A DNA stretch of 64,000 nucleotides, from the NCBI GenBank assembly GCA_013396915.1, contig VWZL01002828.1, forward strand, positions 186,001 to 250,000. Direction: 5' to 3'. Positions 22,728 through 37,370 of the stretch are shown piece after piece. Position 1 is the stretch's first letter. Each line of letters opens with the position of its first letter. A program made the position numbers and the translations under genes. The notes under the pieces are model-generated. The model saw nothing but the letters and a program-made list of their open reading frames with translations, was not told the origin of the DNA and did not search any database. The DNA is from Stercorarius parasiticus (taxonomy: Eukaryota > Chordata > Aves > Charadriiformes > Stercorariidae).

Positions 22728-25700
22728 TTTACTGCTGAAAGAGCTCACATAAATGGTATCTGTATTAAAAAAAATAAATCATAGACTTCATGGTACAACA
22801 TTATTTTCCACTACTTTTTTTTTCTCTGTGCTCTGTTCTGGAATATTTCAACAAGGCTTTTAATTGTTACTAAATTAGTTAGTCTTCTGTGTAACAGGTA
22901 TATCCCATGGGTTCAATCATTTCAACTTTTTGTGACCTATAATGTATTTTATCCATATGTCAGATGGCTATGTTGAGGAAATCAGAAAACACTGAGTCTT
23001 GCAGCACTCACGATCTAGGTTGCAACCAAAGCATGTTGTGCAAGGTGCAGCTTTTTGTGTTCTGTTCCAAAACCTAATTTTCGAAGCCAGGGTATCAAAC
23101 ACCTGTGTCACGTACTTTGTGCACGGAGGAAGGTTTTCAGACTGGTTGCCTCATAGACCAGAACTGGCTGAGAACCACTATGGAGAGGTCCTGGGCTACC
23201 CCACAGTTTCCCCTGCAGGTACACCTCTATGGTTTTTGGAAGGTGGAGATCACTGGGCAAAGAAAACATTTAACAGCAGATTTAACACAAAAAATTACAA
23301 ATTGAAAAGAGTTGTCAGGTATCTTGAGAACCCCCTGAAAGCAAATTCAGAGTTTGGGAAGTTAAAAACTTAAGAAGATTGGGAAAAAAAAATTAATGGG
23401 AGAGAGAAAGGGAATAGCTGATGGAAAGGTTTGTTCATGCAAGTTTGGCTTTGTTTGGAAGTGAATTTAAGGCGAAGACTCTGGTATTAAAAGATGTTGT
23501 CCCAAGCCTGGAATACCTGCTGCTTTTTCAGCAGCCTGACCTGGCCTGGACTCTGAGTCGGCTCTCAAGAAAGCTAAAATCTCAAGTGCCAGATTGAACT
23601 GTGCTGTAGACTTCTGTGGGGATGCCAGCTCTGTTACTAGATTGTAGAGCACGTGGTGCTGTACACATAGCTTGCTAGGTTAATAGGTACAAAAAAAATG
23701 TAATTGCATATACATTCATATATTTCATTTTTTTTTAGTTTTCTACTGACTGCTTCTTTGCCTAGGTAACATTTTTAATCTTCTTACGCAGAAGTATAAG
23801 GAGATATAGAATCAGCAAAACTTTCTTTTTTTTCTTTTAACATGTCAAAGAATTCTCAGTCCACAAGTCTCCATCAAAAAAAGATCTGCATAACAGGTAA
23901 CCTTTGGGCTCTTGATTTTTCTGAACAGGCCTATAAATACACAGGTGCTGAGCACCTTTTAAAGCAGAGACTGTGTCTGTCAGGAAAGATGTGCTCATCC
24001 CATGCTTGTGCACATTCTCCCAAAGGCAAGATATTGCCATACACTATTTTCCTAAGTTTTGCTAAACTAGGTCTTTGCCTCCACCTTGCAACTGTGCAAA
24101 ACTTAAGTGTCTTGTCTTTACAGGGATCAGTGCTGCGTGCTTCTGATGTTCTAACCAAGTAATGCTTCTTGAGAACATTGTTTTCTCCATGAACATGCCC
24201 TCCTACTTTGACTTATACCTTGAAGAGGAAAAAGGGAAGGTGCTCCAAGTTTTCTTCTATTACATTTTGGCATCCCACTCATGCTCCCCTTAAAACCGAT
24301 TTCTAAAGGGGAGGAAATCCAAACAATTGTGAACGCATGCAAACAACAAATGCATCTGACAAACAGCAGCTCATCATTCATTCTCTTTCATTGACAGGTA
24401 AATCCCCTGAGAGTGTGTAGGGAAAGAAGGAGCCTGCTGCTTTGTAAGCCTACCTTGGTGTCTGATAAAAACATGGTGTGCTTGCTTTGGTGTTTGTATG
24501 TCACAAGGAGCTGCTGAGAATGCAGGAGAAAAAAAATAGTGTAGGCTATGAGGAATAGGAGGAAAAGATGCGTTTTATGTAAACAAAGTCAGAAAGACCT
24601 TGGAAGTAATTGTTTAAATCAGCTAGGAAAGCTGATGGAATATAATAGTTATGGAGGCTCCTTGGCAGAAGCAGCATTTATTGGCTGGGTTTAGTCTAGC
24701 ACGGAGCATGTCAACTAGGTATAAAGTTGTTAGTGCTGGAGACCTCTGTATGTTGTGAACAGGCATAAAATGCAACAAGCTGTGTGGCGTGGACCAAACT
24801 TAGTATGCCTGAAAACAGAAAACTCTATGGCAGGTTCACACAGCCACAGCCAGCGTCATTTGAGTGTGCGTATTTTGTGTGTACTGATTTATTAGCTAGA
24901 TCCAGTGGTACTGTTTTAGGAATGATTTAACCTAACGAGATAGAGCACAGACGTATTGCAGCATTTTTATGCACAGAGAGTGGTCTCCTAACTTCTGTGC
25001 TGACAAGATTCTGAAAGTGGACTTCAGATCTGGATTTGTGGGAGGGATTTCTTCGTTGACCGTCTATGAAACATTGCATGAAGGCAAATGGAAACCATAT
25101 GCAATTCACTACACAGATCTGGTTTTCATTTAAATCTTTTCCTGTATTATATTTTCTGCTAGTAGAAGAGAGAGAAACAAACTGCTAGATGAATAGTATG
25201 GAGCTTAAAATAAAAGGCAGTGTGGTTTTCTTTTCTTTTTTTTTAAACTGAAGAAAAAAATGGTATTTGATCAGTAGTGTAATTTCACATAACATTCTAT
25301 AGAAAGAGGACAATTTGTATATAATATACTGGAAGATCTGTTGGTTTAAGTATTAGTGGATTGAATTGATATGATATCAACAGAACTACAAGGTTGCTGA
25401 AGTTAATAGAGCTGTACCATTCTAGCAGTGGCACCACAATGTAGAAGCTTTGATGAACTCTGCATGCAGAACTCAGTTATGTCCTAGTTTCTAATACTGT
25501 TCAAAAAATGCTTGATCTGGTGCGGAGTTGTGGAAAATTTCACCATCTCTGAAAACAGTCCAGTAGATTTACTCAGAGTCTCAGGGTTTGGATTTTTTTT
25601 CCTAGGTTTGAACAGAAGTTCAGTTTTTAAAAGTTCACTGAGGCTCTTTAGCGCCGAGGTAGTCCCTTGTTTTTTGCACGGAGCCTGGGAATAGAAGCGC

Positions 25701-28424
25701 TGCAGGACAAATAAAATAGAATACAGCGCTTTAAAAAAAAAACAACAAAAAACTAAGCTTTTTAACGTATTGGATATATTATACTTTAAGTTCAGTCTGT
25801 GAATGAAGGACTTAACTGGCTTGAAAGGGAAGCTGGGAAGATCTTCTGCGTCATGGACTGTACAGAATGGAGATCTTCAGTGCTAATTACCAGGTGCTCA
25901 GCAGTACGCCTGCGCGCATGGTAAACACCTGCATTTGTCCAGTGGTTTCAAGCCCTGCTATCCAGCAATGTACCCAGCATGGTAAGGAATCTCTTTCATT
26001 TGGTCAGGGTAGTAGTGAAAATTAAGCAAAGGAAATGGATCCCTAGATCCAGTTTTCTTAGATTTCCAAGGATAATGTTGTCTAAATCTGCTTGAAAAAT
26101 AACAAGGCTATCACAAAGGAACATTGCAGGCATTCCGAAGTGTTTCTGCACCTCCTGTTTAGCTGCACAGATTAAGGAAGGTTGAAGGATGAGTTTCAGT
26201 TGCTAGATCTCTTTAAAGAGGCTTTCAGTATCTTAATGTAACTATTATAAGAATGTTAAAATAGCTCCTGAGCACTAGAAATGCATGGATCAAATGACAG
26301 TACACACTTTACAGAGTGAAGAACTGCACAAAGAGGCACTAAACTCACAAAAGTAATGAGAGGGACTTTCAGAGAGCCTCAGCAGATTGCATGCTGATGA
26401 CGCTGCTGTCATGCAGTTGGTTGAAATCTGGCTTGATTTAATTAACAGCAAAGACCTGAAGTCACATAAGGGCATAACCGAAAAGCAAGTCAGAGAAACT
26501 ATTGAATGTTTCTGTTGTTTTGTCAGTGTCTCACAACTCAAATGTTCTCTCAGAGTATTTGAATTCCGAACAGGAACAGAAATTGAAATGTGATTCAATG
26601 GAATGTAATTCTGAATTCCTGCCTTTTTAACATGAAATACAGGAGAGAATTGTTTCTACTTCATTCTTTTTGAAAAGGTGATGATGAGATACGCCAGTTC
26701 CTGTATTTGCTCATTTTTTTTAAAATGCATTGAGATCCCTGTGAGAGTAGCTACAGTGTAATTTGGGGTTGGTGTAGCCAAAGCTTCATAGAAAACAATA
26801 CACCGGGGGGAGAAGGTCTCTTACTGACAAAGCATATAAAATATTATTTTGATTACTGTAGAATAATTTGTAAACATATTTCACTTCTCAAAAATCCCAA
26901 ATTAAAGAACTATAACAAAATGATCTTAATCCTTATAAAATATGTTTGCCTGGTGTATCTCATTCCCATTCAGTGCTCTCTGCTTGTGTCTTTAAACTGT
27001 AAGCACTTCAAAATATTGATTGTGTGCATCCAAATCTCAGCATAAAAGATGTGAATCTAAATTATGGCATTTGGATCCTGCTATAACAAAAATATTTACT
27101 ACCAGTAACATTAACATTTAGCTTGTGCTTTGTTTCACAAAATCCCTTTTGTCTTTAGAAGTTTTCTTTTGGGTTCCTTAATTTTGGAGGGATGGGAAAT
27201 ATTTTGGTTTTCAGGCTAGATAAATCACAGTGCTGTCTTTGGTCTGAAGTTTTCCAGTTAGCTAGAGAGAAACGTGTTTTTCTGTGGAAAAGTTAGCTGT
27301 TTGAATGTATTTGAATTATCTGAAATTTTATTTATATACTTTCCACCTGTTGAGAAATATTTGTGGTGTTCTTTTAGCTTTCGTTCATAATTCAAGCCCC
27401 TATTTTGAAACTTCATATTTGGCATACTCTGAGGTATTGACAGACTGTTGCCTTGACAAGGAAAAACAATCATGGGCATTTAAAAAAAACATTCTTGGTG
27501 GTGTTCTTCCCTTCTTTGCTTTGAAGATTCACCAGGCGTTTAATTATGTAAAGTCAATATGCTGCTATTTTGGAAGTCTCAGTTATGTTTAAAGATACTG
27601 TGCATTCAATTCCAAGGGCTGTTAGTGTTTTGTTCATTCATAGAAGGGCTGAAAATTTCCTGTGCAAGATGGCAAGCTTGTATAAATCTCCATCTAATGG
27701 GAATATTTGTTTTTGTGACTACAGTTTATTGTCTGTTTATTGCACCATTAGCTTTCCTTTATTAAAAGCTGCACATCTCTTGCAATTGTAATAGAATCAT
27801 AACATGGGAGCCGAAACAAATATTTGAGTTGGTTAACAACAGGAGAGAGATAGTAATATATAAAGGCAGTATTTAATTACTTGAAAAGGGGTGACCATAA
27901 CAGACTGTCAGATATGACAGATTACACGACCCACTCAGTAACTACAATGCCACTGCCCTCCCAGAAAGCGCATCATCCCTGCAAATCAATTTGTTCTTCA
28001 ATCAAGCTGGAAAAATCAATGAAGAAATCAGCTCAGATTGCAGATGATACTGTGATGTGATCCTACAGCCCTACAGGAGGTCTGCGTAAACCTCAGCTCC
28101 TAAGGCTGAGACTACACCTGCATGTATATATGCAGTGCTTCATATAATGAAGAAATCAGCAGGATCTCTTGTGGCTTTTATCATAAGTTGTTCGTTTTCA
28201 TTATAGTGTAGACTTGGGGATTTAAAGGCAGGATAAATAATGTTTCCTTTCATAGGAGGAGATGCTGGGGGAAAAAAAAAAGGCAGTAGCTCAGGAAAGA
28301 TAGAAGGGAAGGAAACGTCATAATTCACTGGTGTTGGAAATATTTAGAGGAATTAAATGTGTTTATTGATCAGAACATGTTGGGAAAAAGCAGTATGATT
28401 GGAGTGAAAATTGAATCAAGACTC

Positions 28425-28560
28425 TTGCCTTTGTCTATGTCACCTACTTGTTGTATGATCTTGAGCAAATTCTTTCTGCTTTGGGTTCTTTCTCTTCTCT
28501 GTAAAGCCTTCAGAACAAGACCGTGTTACAGGGTGATGCAAAGTACTTGTCTGGAGCTGT
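28425..28560 (+). mobile_element. Possible MIR-type ancient SINE relic
   Basis: The order 'tgtatgatcttgagcaaatt', then a 'ctt..gggtt' stretch, then 'tctctgtaaag' and 'acagggtgatg' resembles the MIR core and 3' region (tgtgaccttgggcaagtt ... tctgtaaa ... atagggttgttg). The divergence is high. Such relics exist in bird genomes. Confidence 0.4.
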
Positions 28561-28784
28561 ATAAAAGAGTAACAAAAGCCGGTAGTAGGGAATGTTTAAA
28601 GTTATGCAAGATACACTAGTGAAGTATGCAATGGGAGATGTATTGTGTATACGTAGTTATGTTTTATTGTCTCTAAAATTGAATTCTGTCCCGCAACGTA
28701 CATCTTCTGCAGTGTCCCCTTTAGGATAACTCTCAGAAGTCCTGCATTTGGAAAGCTAGAGGTGAAAAAAAACAAACCAACCCT

Positions 28785-28813
28785 CTTTTTTTTTTCTTTT
28801 TTTTTTTTTTTAT
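28785..28813. repeat. Poly-T tract
   Basis: Nearly continuous T, broken by single C. Confidence 0.9.
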
Positions 28814-31800
28814 TGCTTCAGTCTTAGGAGAAGAGGTTTACAGAAAGATTGTGTCTGGATACAGCCTGGTTTTGGAATATAATCTGCCAGTTAGTGCTTT
28901 TGGATCCTTAGACCTGTAAAGCTTGTCTTAGATTACTTTGGACTACTTGGATTCAGTTTGGAACTTCAGTGGAGTTTCCTTTGTCATATTTTTGAATCTG
29001 TGATTTTGAAAAATCTCTGAATTGATCTGCTGAGCTAACTCTTTGCTCCACTGCTCTGAACCAGAGAGGTGTTTCCTTACCTGAGAGGTGAGGACTGGTT
29101 TCCTGCAGGTCTCAGTAGTTTTTTCCCTTCCAACTATCTCCATCATCCTACCATCACCATATATCCATCCATTATTTTAGACACCTTCACTTCCTCCCCG
29201 AGTGACTTTCTCTCTTCCACTGTCATATCTGTAAGCCGCAGTCTGCTAACTAGAAGTAATACTGCAATTCTTTCTCTACACATTCCCTTTCCTCCTCAGA
29301 ACCATTCGAGTCCCACAGAACCATTTCTGCACTCTTCCCTTTCATGTCCAGTGTATTTCAGTCGCATCAGAAATTTCAGTGGCGTATAGTTCCAATTGCT
29401 TTAGTTATCCTTCACCAGTATTTCTCCAAAGCTTCCTTGCCTGTGACATTGCTCCAGTTCACGAGGACGACCTTCCCAGTTCTTGTTCTTTTCAAACATC
29501 TTTCTACTCTCTCAACAGGTATCTCACCCCAATATATTTGATGGGGTTAATAATCTATTCATTCACTGGGCATAGAAATAAAAAACACAAGCAGAAATAT
29601 TAATGTTTTGTTATAGCTATGCATTTTGAGGGCAAATAACTACAAATATGCCAAAAAGGTGTGGATTTTTTCTCAAATGAGATTTGAGTTACCAAAAGAT
29701 CGTTCTAAACAAAGAACATTTCTCTCAGGGCTTCAGTCTACATGGTATTGTGTCTAGTTGTAACGCACTTGGGTATTCTGCTGGAGATCTGTTTTTTAAT
29801 TTTATTTTTCTGTTTCTGTCTTGTTGCTTTGCACTCAACTGCTCATACACAAGAAAATCTATTAGTTTGGGGGCAACCTCTCATAATCTGAGACCTTGCT
29901 AATACCACATGCGGTTGGGTTTGGAAAGAACATCCGCTAGGAGGGGAACCTGTGGAAATCATGCTTGGTTTATTCACCTCATCGCAGCTGCAGTCTAATC
30001 TCCTACAGAATTTCTTTTTACATACAGGCTATATTTATCTTCACTGCCTATCATAATTTCAGTCTTTTAAAATAATTAATGAAGATGTCTGGTAAAGGCC
30101 AAAAAACTAATGGTAAATTCCTTTTACGTAGGGTATGTGCATATAATTAAAGAAAAACATTCTCTAGAGCCAGGAAGCTGGAAATGAAGCCTTACTTTAT
30201 GGTATCTGGAGGTAACATCAGGGAGAGCTATTAAATGCATGCCCAATTTATAGTCTGTGCAGAATCTGATATTTTACACCATGCTTCACTCCTTATGTTT
30301 ATGAAGGTGTTGGTGATTCATTTTTTTTAATGTAACTCTGCTCCCATCTATGAATTTTGTGCTGTTTTATTGTATACGGGAGTACGCTTACCTGACAGAG
30401 TCTACATTAAAACCAAAAAACATCCTTGGTGATCTTTGGTGAGATTAACCACAACTCCTGTATATAGATAAATTGTAACTGTTGGCATTTGTTTATTTGG
30501 CCTCTCTTTCCCAAGTTAATTTGTGACTTGATTTGCACTGATAGTGATACATCTGATTTGAGGGCACATAAATGAGGACTAATGCCAAACTGTGGCCATC
30601 CCAGTATGGGATACTTGGGTATCCTTGGTAAATCCTCAAACACCTGGATCCTAAACATACTTTTATCATTCCTGCCTGTATAGATAAACATGTAAGTGTG
30701 AACTACTTCCTACTAAGGCTTATTTCTATTCCTAGAAAGGGAATTTGAATTTTTTTCCCTGGCAAAATTTGAGCTGATGAACTATTTATAAACCTAGATA
30801 TTTTTAGAAGTGCTTGTAAATGCACTTAAAAAATTCTTCCAAGAATTTTACCAGATCCCAAGAGGAGGGAACTGAAATTGTTCAATGTGTCTTGTGAGAG
30901 TAAATGTTACTGAATTAGCCTCATCTTGTGGATGGTCTCTGGGTTCTTATTTCTGTGAGCCTTGGGATGCATTTGTGAAGAAAGGGAAAGTGAAGCCTAT
31001 GTCAGTGCAGTAAAGGAAAAACAGCAGAAAAGAGCTGAGCTGAGCAAATACTGAGAAGTGCGGACAGCAAGCTTGGGAAGGAAGAGTTGGAGAGGGAGCA
31101 GACTTCATCATGGAGACTCTTGTGTGGAACAGGTGGCACTACAAGTCTCAGAGTGTGTGGTTAGAAGATAATGCGCTCATGAAGTTTTGCATTGTCTCTC
31201 TTAATCCAGTACACACATACGAAGACCTTAACAGACCATAAGGAGCCTAAATAATATTGGCAGCCTCCCAGAAATCTTCATGTGACGTTTGTAAGGTTAA
31301 TGATGTTGATAGCAGCTAAGTTCTCCAAGGGTTAGTGGCACAAACGCAGATGTTAGACCCTGAAAGAGCATCTGAAGTTGGAGTAGGTATGCTTGAAGAC
31401 CTTGTTTTAGCTGATTAAGAAATGAAGCAGTCGGTATTTAGTTAATCCTTCAGTCTTAGCTAGGTGGCTGCTTAGTAATGAACACTAGTTCTGTCTTATG
31501 CTCTGTGGAAACACAGATCATCAAAATTAGCACTTTGTGTCTGTTGTACCGGAAGATGTTCACCTTGAACTGGTTTGGGCATGTGAAGGTGTTGCCTGAA
31601 CCCTTACTGGGCAATTAAAGGTTAGCCTTAAGAAGCTCTTTTTGTGTATGTTCGTTACTTGCTATTCAAACTGGTTTGGTAATATTTTTCTGAACAATAT
31701 TTATTTTGAATCAAAGATGTTGCTCTAGTGTGCGCGTGTGGAAGAATCCTGCTTTCCTGTCCTATAATCATCTCTTACAATTTCTGAAAATGAATGACCC

Positions 31801-34800
31801 TGTTTGTACTTTCCAGTACAGAGGGTTACATGTTGAGGCCATCGCTAAGGCATGGTTATATATATTAACAGAAATCTCTACTTGCTTCCATACTGCTTCT
31901 GTAATAAAGTCCCATTTAACCTGAGGATGCTGCATTCTGGTTTCCATCTCCATTAAGACCCACTGTAAGCCATTTTAGGAAAATTCCTGAATGAATTGCA
32001 ATATTGGAGACCTGCTTACCCATTTTCAAATGAAATGACAACCCCAATTTACCTGAAATATTTAGTCTAATTAGTGAAAAATTTGCTGAGGGATATCTCC
32101 TTCGGAATTCTGTCCCAGCATCTTCCCAATGTCAAAGGGCAAGTTTAAGAATTCCTGTAAGTGCTGGATAGCATGGAAAACAGCTAGAAGAGGAGATATA
32201 AATATTCATGGAAATATCACACCTCTACTTGTATTCTTCGCAGTGCTGACTTAATTATTTGGGGTTTGGCTTTTATTTTGCCGTGTTCTTCTGCTCACTG
32301 CCCTTCTGGCTCACCCAGCTAAGAGAGAGTAAAGTAGAAACAGTAGTTTGGTGCGTTCTGTTTGCTTCCACCCGAACAGTTAAAGGAGCTGAACGATCTG
32401 AATTTAAGCCAGTACCTGAAACTGCAGGATGTATATGACTTTTGGAGATGCGGTAGAGATCCCCAGCTGAGTTGGCAGGGTTTTCCTCCACGAGGTCTCA
32501 AAGTAGGATCAATGAGACCTGGTAATACGCGACCCTTCAGTGCTATTTTTATGGTTGTTTTTCAAAGAAGAACCACGGTTTACTAACCAGAGCTTTTAGC
32601 TGCCTAAGAAATCTGCCTGGGGGCTATGAAGTAAAAGTATCATATCTGTATTAATCCAGTGCCACCTGCTGAGCCAGCAACTGCATTGTGCACTGTGTCT
32701 CTTCTGATCGTAGAGTTGCGTTGAACCAGCTGATGCTCTGATAGTCTAACTTAGATATAAAAACTACCACCTTTGAAGATGTTCTTCTGGAAATTTGTAA
32801 GAGGTACTGTCTGTTTTTCTTTCAGGTTGTGTTGGATAAGATTTGTGCCCTCTCCTGCAGCTCAGAACTTCTGCTTTACTGAAGCAGCACCACGATCTCC
32901 AGTAGCTTTCAGGGAAAACGGGGCTTATTTTATTTATTACTATTTTCCTTATATTTTTTGTAAGAGTGCAATTAAAATGCTGCTTACTATAGGTTACTCT
33001 CCAACCCCCACCCCTCTTAATTGTTTACTTGGAGCTCAGAGAACACAGTTCATTGTTAGGAAGAAAGAGAATAATTCAGACAACTTGGTAAATCAGTGTG
33101 CAGCTTGTTTCAATTTTTACACTGCCTCTATTGTGTGGAAAATATGACTGTTATAAGCATGATAGTGCAACCATTAAATGAGAGTTTTTGCAAATGTTAT
33201 GTCCATAACATGAGAGGGTTTCAGAAATTGATTATGTACTCTTAGACAACACTGTAATTTAAGTTGTTGCAATGGTCTTTAGGTGTATGCCGTACAAATA
33301 TTACAACCAAAACTCTACGTGAAAGGAACATTGTTTGCAAAGTCAAGTACTCAGAAGCTAGGAAACGCTGGATTTATGGTTGTTTGTGCAAATGTAATTC
33401 TCCTCTCTTGTATATGCTGTCTGCGCATTGAATGAGGCAGGAGTCCTGGAGAAAAGCAGGGCGCAATCACGTAATCAGATACTTAATCACAAGGCATACA
33501 CATATGGAGCGGAATTAAGGTTCTATGTGCAACCATAAATCTGACGTTCCCTGACTCTCAGGTACTTGATGTTGAAAGAATTTCATTTCAGTTGCAACAT
33601 TTGTTGGTTTTAGGTACCATTTCCTAACTTTAAGAAGGAAAACGCCAAAATACCTTATGCAACTGTTAAGGTTGGATGCAACTCTTAAGGATAGAAGTTC
33701 AGGGTAAGGGTCTGACCTTCACAGCTGGTCCAATTCTCTAGTAACCCAGCACAAGCAGCTTTAGATTGGAGCGGTGCGGTGCTGGGGACATGAGCTGTGT
33801 TTGCCCCAGTAACTGTAACTGCTCTCCCTGCCTTTTGGACCTTCTACCTTCAGCAGTAAAGAAATCACTGCCAAAGGAGTTGTAGGGATTAGCAGTGATG
33901 GCTGGCAGGGCGAAAGAATTGTCTCTGTGCAGTGGCGATTAATGGTCAGATTCAGGTATTGTGGGCATGAGGAATGCCAAACTCAATCTGTTTTCCTTCT
34001 GGGTGAAGAGAAGTGAAGCAGAATTTCATGCGTTGGGGAAAAAAAAAGAAAAAAGCTCTTAGCTTGAGGAGTTAATTTTTTTCTTTTCTGCTATGCATTA
34101 CAAGAGCCTACTACAAACTGCGCAGATTTGAGAGATCTTCAAATAGAAATCCACCAGATGGATTAATAACGGGAAATGTGAGGGTGTTAAAATATTTTAG
34201 AGTACTATCATCCGGTAAATTTGAAATGGTGTGCCCAGACTGAATCTCTTACAGCGCATCAAGGTTTTTGGAAAAGAGCAAGTGGTTGTAAGAAGGTTTC
34301 AGATCCATTTATCTTCTGTAAATAGCCCATCAAACCTGATGGATAATTGTTAAAAAAATATAACAGCCATCTTGCCCAAAACAAGGCAACCCAAACAACC
34401 TATAGCTGTCCAACTCTTCCTGCCAGCAGCTAACTGCTTTTGGAAAAGCTTCGTAAACTGGGCACAGTTCAGCTCCCTTGTTACCCTGCCCTCACCAGCT
34501 ACATCACAACGTAGAATTACCCGTGCTGTTGGAGTGCGAGTGGGACTTGTACATCCAAGTGCTGTATTTGGGTCAGAAAGCTTGCAGTCAAGTGAGTAGA
34601 TTCCTGGCCTTCGACCCCTCGCTTTTTAATACATCACCTCGGTTTTGTAGCTCTCGTGTGGAACTGCACTGATCAGAAGTGTAATGCGAAACTGATTTTG
34701 CAAAACAATAAATTGCAGAGAGCTTGAGGAAACAGGTGGTTTTGGTTAGTAAATTGCACATAAAATACAAAACATCAGTAAATGGAGGTCTTGGCCCCAG

Positions 34801-35181
34801 GAGAGGAGAAGCGATGTTTAGCCCCCTCGCTTTCCCTGTTCTGGTGATTGGTTTAAGCTCGCTTGCCTTTGGCCCCAAAGGGGGCTGTTCTTGCAGCCTG
34901 GAATAGCCAGAGACTGCAGAAGCCCAGTCACAACCTTCCTGTCCGCATTTGCTGAGGATTGTAAATAGCAAGTTACCGCAGCAAGGAATCAGAGCTTCGC
35001 GTGGGATTACCTCCGATACGGGGATTTCCCAAGTTGCTGGATTTGCCAACTCGATGGACCCTGTTAGTGGCCAAAGTGGCATAATATGCTAGGTTACCTG
35101 GACTCCTTTGAGGGTTCACGATGCTTCTGTTCTGTGTGATGGCTTATCATTCACAAAGAGAAATGAAATCATACCAAGAAA

Positions 35182-35288
35182 AACTAAAAACAAATCCAAA
35201 ACCCCCAAAACGCTAAAAAAGCCCAAAAAACCTGGCCCAAACAATCAAACAAAAACGCACAAAAAAAAAAAAAGAAAAGAAAAAAACC
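35182..35288. repeat. A/C-rich low-complexity tract
   Basis: About 105 bp of A-runs with CCC interruptions. It gives a lysine- and proline-rich pseudo-reading frame on +. Confidence 0.85.
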
Positions 35289-35796
35289 TTCCTTTGTAAT
35301 TTAAACTGAATAACTTTTCCATGAGGCTCAAACTGACTGCGGTAACAAAATGTAGTTGATATTGGATTAATTTTACCAATCTGATGCATGTGGTAAGAAT
35401 GATGGTTGCTTGAATCCTTACTGTACCAAAGATGTATAAATGTAAATTGTGTTTTCTGAACTGGAGCTCTCTTTAATGTTGACTTCTAGCTGTGTTGCAG
35501 CTAAACCCGTGCCCAGATCCAAGACTGCAGACGCTCACACACAATTAATCTCACAAATTTATGAATGCCAGAGCATGGAGCAAAATGAAAACAACTGGAG
35601 GAATGTATAAGGGGAATAATTGGACTGTATCCAGATGTGCATGTGTAAAACATCACCGATTGGCTCCTCCCCCATATCCTGTCTGAAGAAAGGAATTTTT
35701 TCAAAAATAAACTGGGGTTATTTGAAAGAAGTTGTGGTGTCTGAATGAAATCTAATAGGCAGGATTAGTGGTAATTAGGTACATTCTTTGCTTCTT

Positions 35797-35841
35797 GTTT
35801 TTTTGGGGTTTTGTTTTTGTTTTTTTGTTGTTTTTTTTTCC
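35797..35841. repeat. T/G-rich low-complexity tract
   Basis: T-runs are broken by G and GGGG, similar in make-up to 16901-16963. Confidence 0.85.
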
Positions 35842-37017
35842 AGCTCTCTCAGTATCATTGAATTCAGCAGATTCATTCCCAGTTTCCATGTTACAGCTGG
35901 AGCTTTTGCTCCACATATTTGGAGCTGCAGGATATAAGAGGAGAATCACAAGGATTGTATGAGTCTGTGTGTTGTGCACTGAGAATTTTATGAGTAGCAG
36001 CGGGCACTTGTAAGTTGTCTATCAGAATGTTTTTGTAGTGGAAGCTGATTGAGAGGCAGAGGGACACTTGAAAGGTTTTATATAGAGGGACTTTACTAAA
36101 CTGAAAAAAAATTTGAAAGAAATAGCCCTTTCTCATGTCGTCTTTGCAGATTGGCATAGCAGTGAAGGTAACAAACATGCTCTTACACAGATTTTGTGAA
36201 ATCAGTGGCTTTCAGTGAAAGAGGACTATCGCAGCGTATGCAGTTAGGGCCAGCGTCTCTCCACTCAGCCACAACTATATACTTTCTGACAGAGCTGTGA
36301 TTAGAACGGGGATGCGAAGAGAAGGGGAAGGGAAGGAGAAAAGTTTAGACTGGAAAAAAGTCAACTTTTGCTTTACTACTTTGTTGATTTTTATTTTTTT
36401 TTTTAATAGATAAATCTGTCATTCCCCTAATTATTTTGATGCACTTTTAATGTTCTTACTCTTTAATAAACTGCATTGCCCATCTTTAAATACTTGTGTG
36501 CTTTCTCAGCACAAACTTTTCCTAGACATTTTGTAACGCTTATTTTTCTCCCCGAATTAAAATAGCAGGAACCTTGGCTCAGTTTCACAAAACACCCTCG
36601 CAGGCTTGCTCTACTGTCTTATGTTTACTTTGGTTCTATACCCAAATAGGTTGAGAAAAAAAGAAAGAAATGGCACTGAACCTTCTTAAAAGCTGCAATT
36701 GATACTTACTGCGGGGAAGACTCGTAATGTTCTGATTCTTTTTCTAGTCCTTGCTCACACAGCAGTGTCCCTGAAGCCAAGGACATGAAAATAAAAAAAA
36801 TTCTTTGGGGTTTGGACCACGAGACTCTAGCCACCTCCCTCCACAAAAGCCTTTATCACAGAAGCACTCTGTGCCGATTGCTTTTCACAAAATCTTGTTT
36901 TGGATTTCAACCTTTATTTTAGCTCTGCTTAAAAATGGAGTTGAAGCGATATTACAGTTTGGCTTCTGTTGAAGGGATGGGTTAGAACTTGGGCTTTCTG
37001 TGCCTCAAGGAGTTAGC

Positions 37018-37045
37018 TTTTTTTTTTTTTTTCCCCCCCCCCCCC
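37018..37045. repeat. Homopolymer junction T15-C13
   Basis: A run of T is followed directly by a run of C. It is error-prone for sequencing, and the run lengths are unreliable. Confidence 0.9.
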
Positions 37046-37339
37046 GGCCCCGCAGTGGAAAAGGACATACTAAACTGTCCAGGCAGGCTCGTATTGTTGC
37101 CGGAGATATAAAATTCTTGCACTTAAAACTGAATGAACGCAGAGGCGTGATACTGTTTTTACACCAGGTATAAAATTGCCAGATGCAAATCTGATTTAAC
37201 AGAATATGGTTTTGAACTTAGTGTCGCAATGTTTCCACCGGAATTACAGTGAAAGATATTTTTGAGAAATAGTGATAGTCCTTGGATAAAGAGCCCCAGA
37301 GGTTCATCTGAAAATGCTTTCTAGTTGGAAAGACTCTTT

Positions 37340-37370
37340 AAAAAAAAAAAACCACCAAAACCCCCCCCCC
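37340..37370. repeat. A-run and C-run
   Basis: About A12, then 'ccaccaaaa', then C10. Confidence 0.85.

Noticed and set aside
34588..35082. 164-codon minus open frame, the longest in the window
   Set aside because: No recognised domain, signal or membrane pattern and no conserved neighbour. The length is compatible with chance in 64 kb on six frames.
35108..35299. Lysine/proline-rich 63-codon frame
   Set aside because: Translation of an A/C-rich low-complexity tract.
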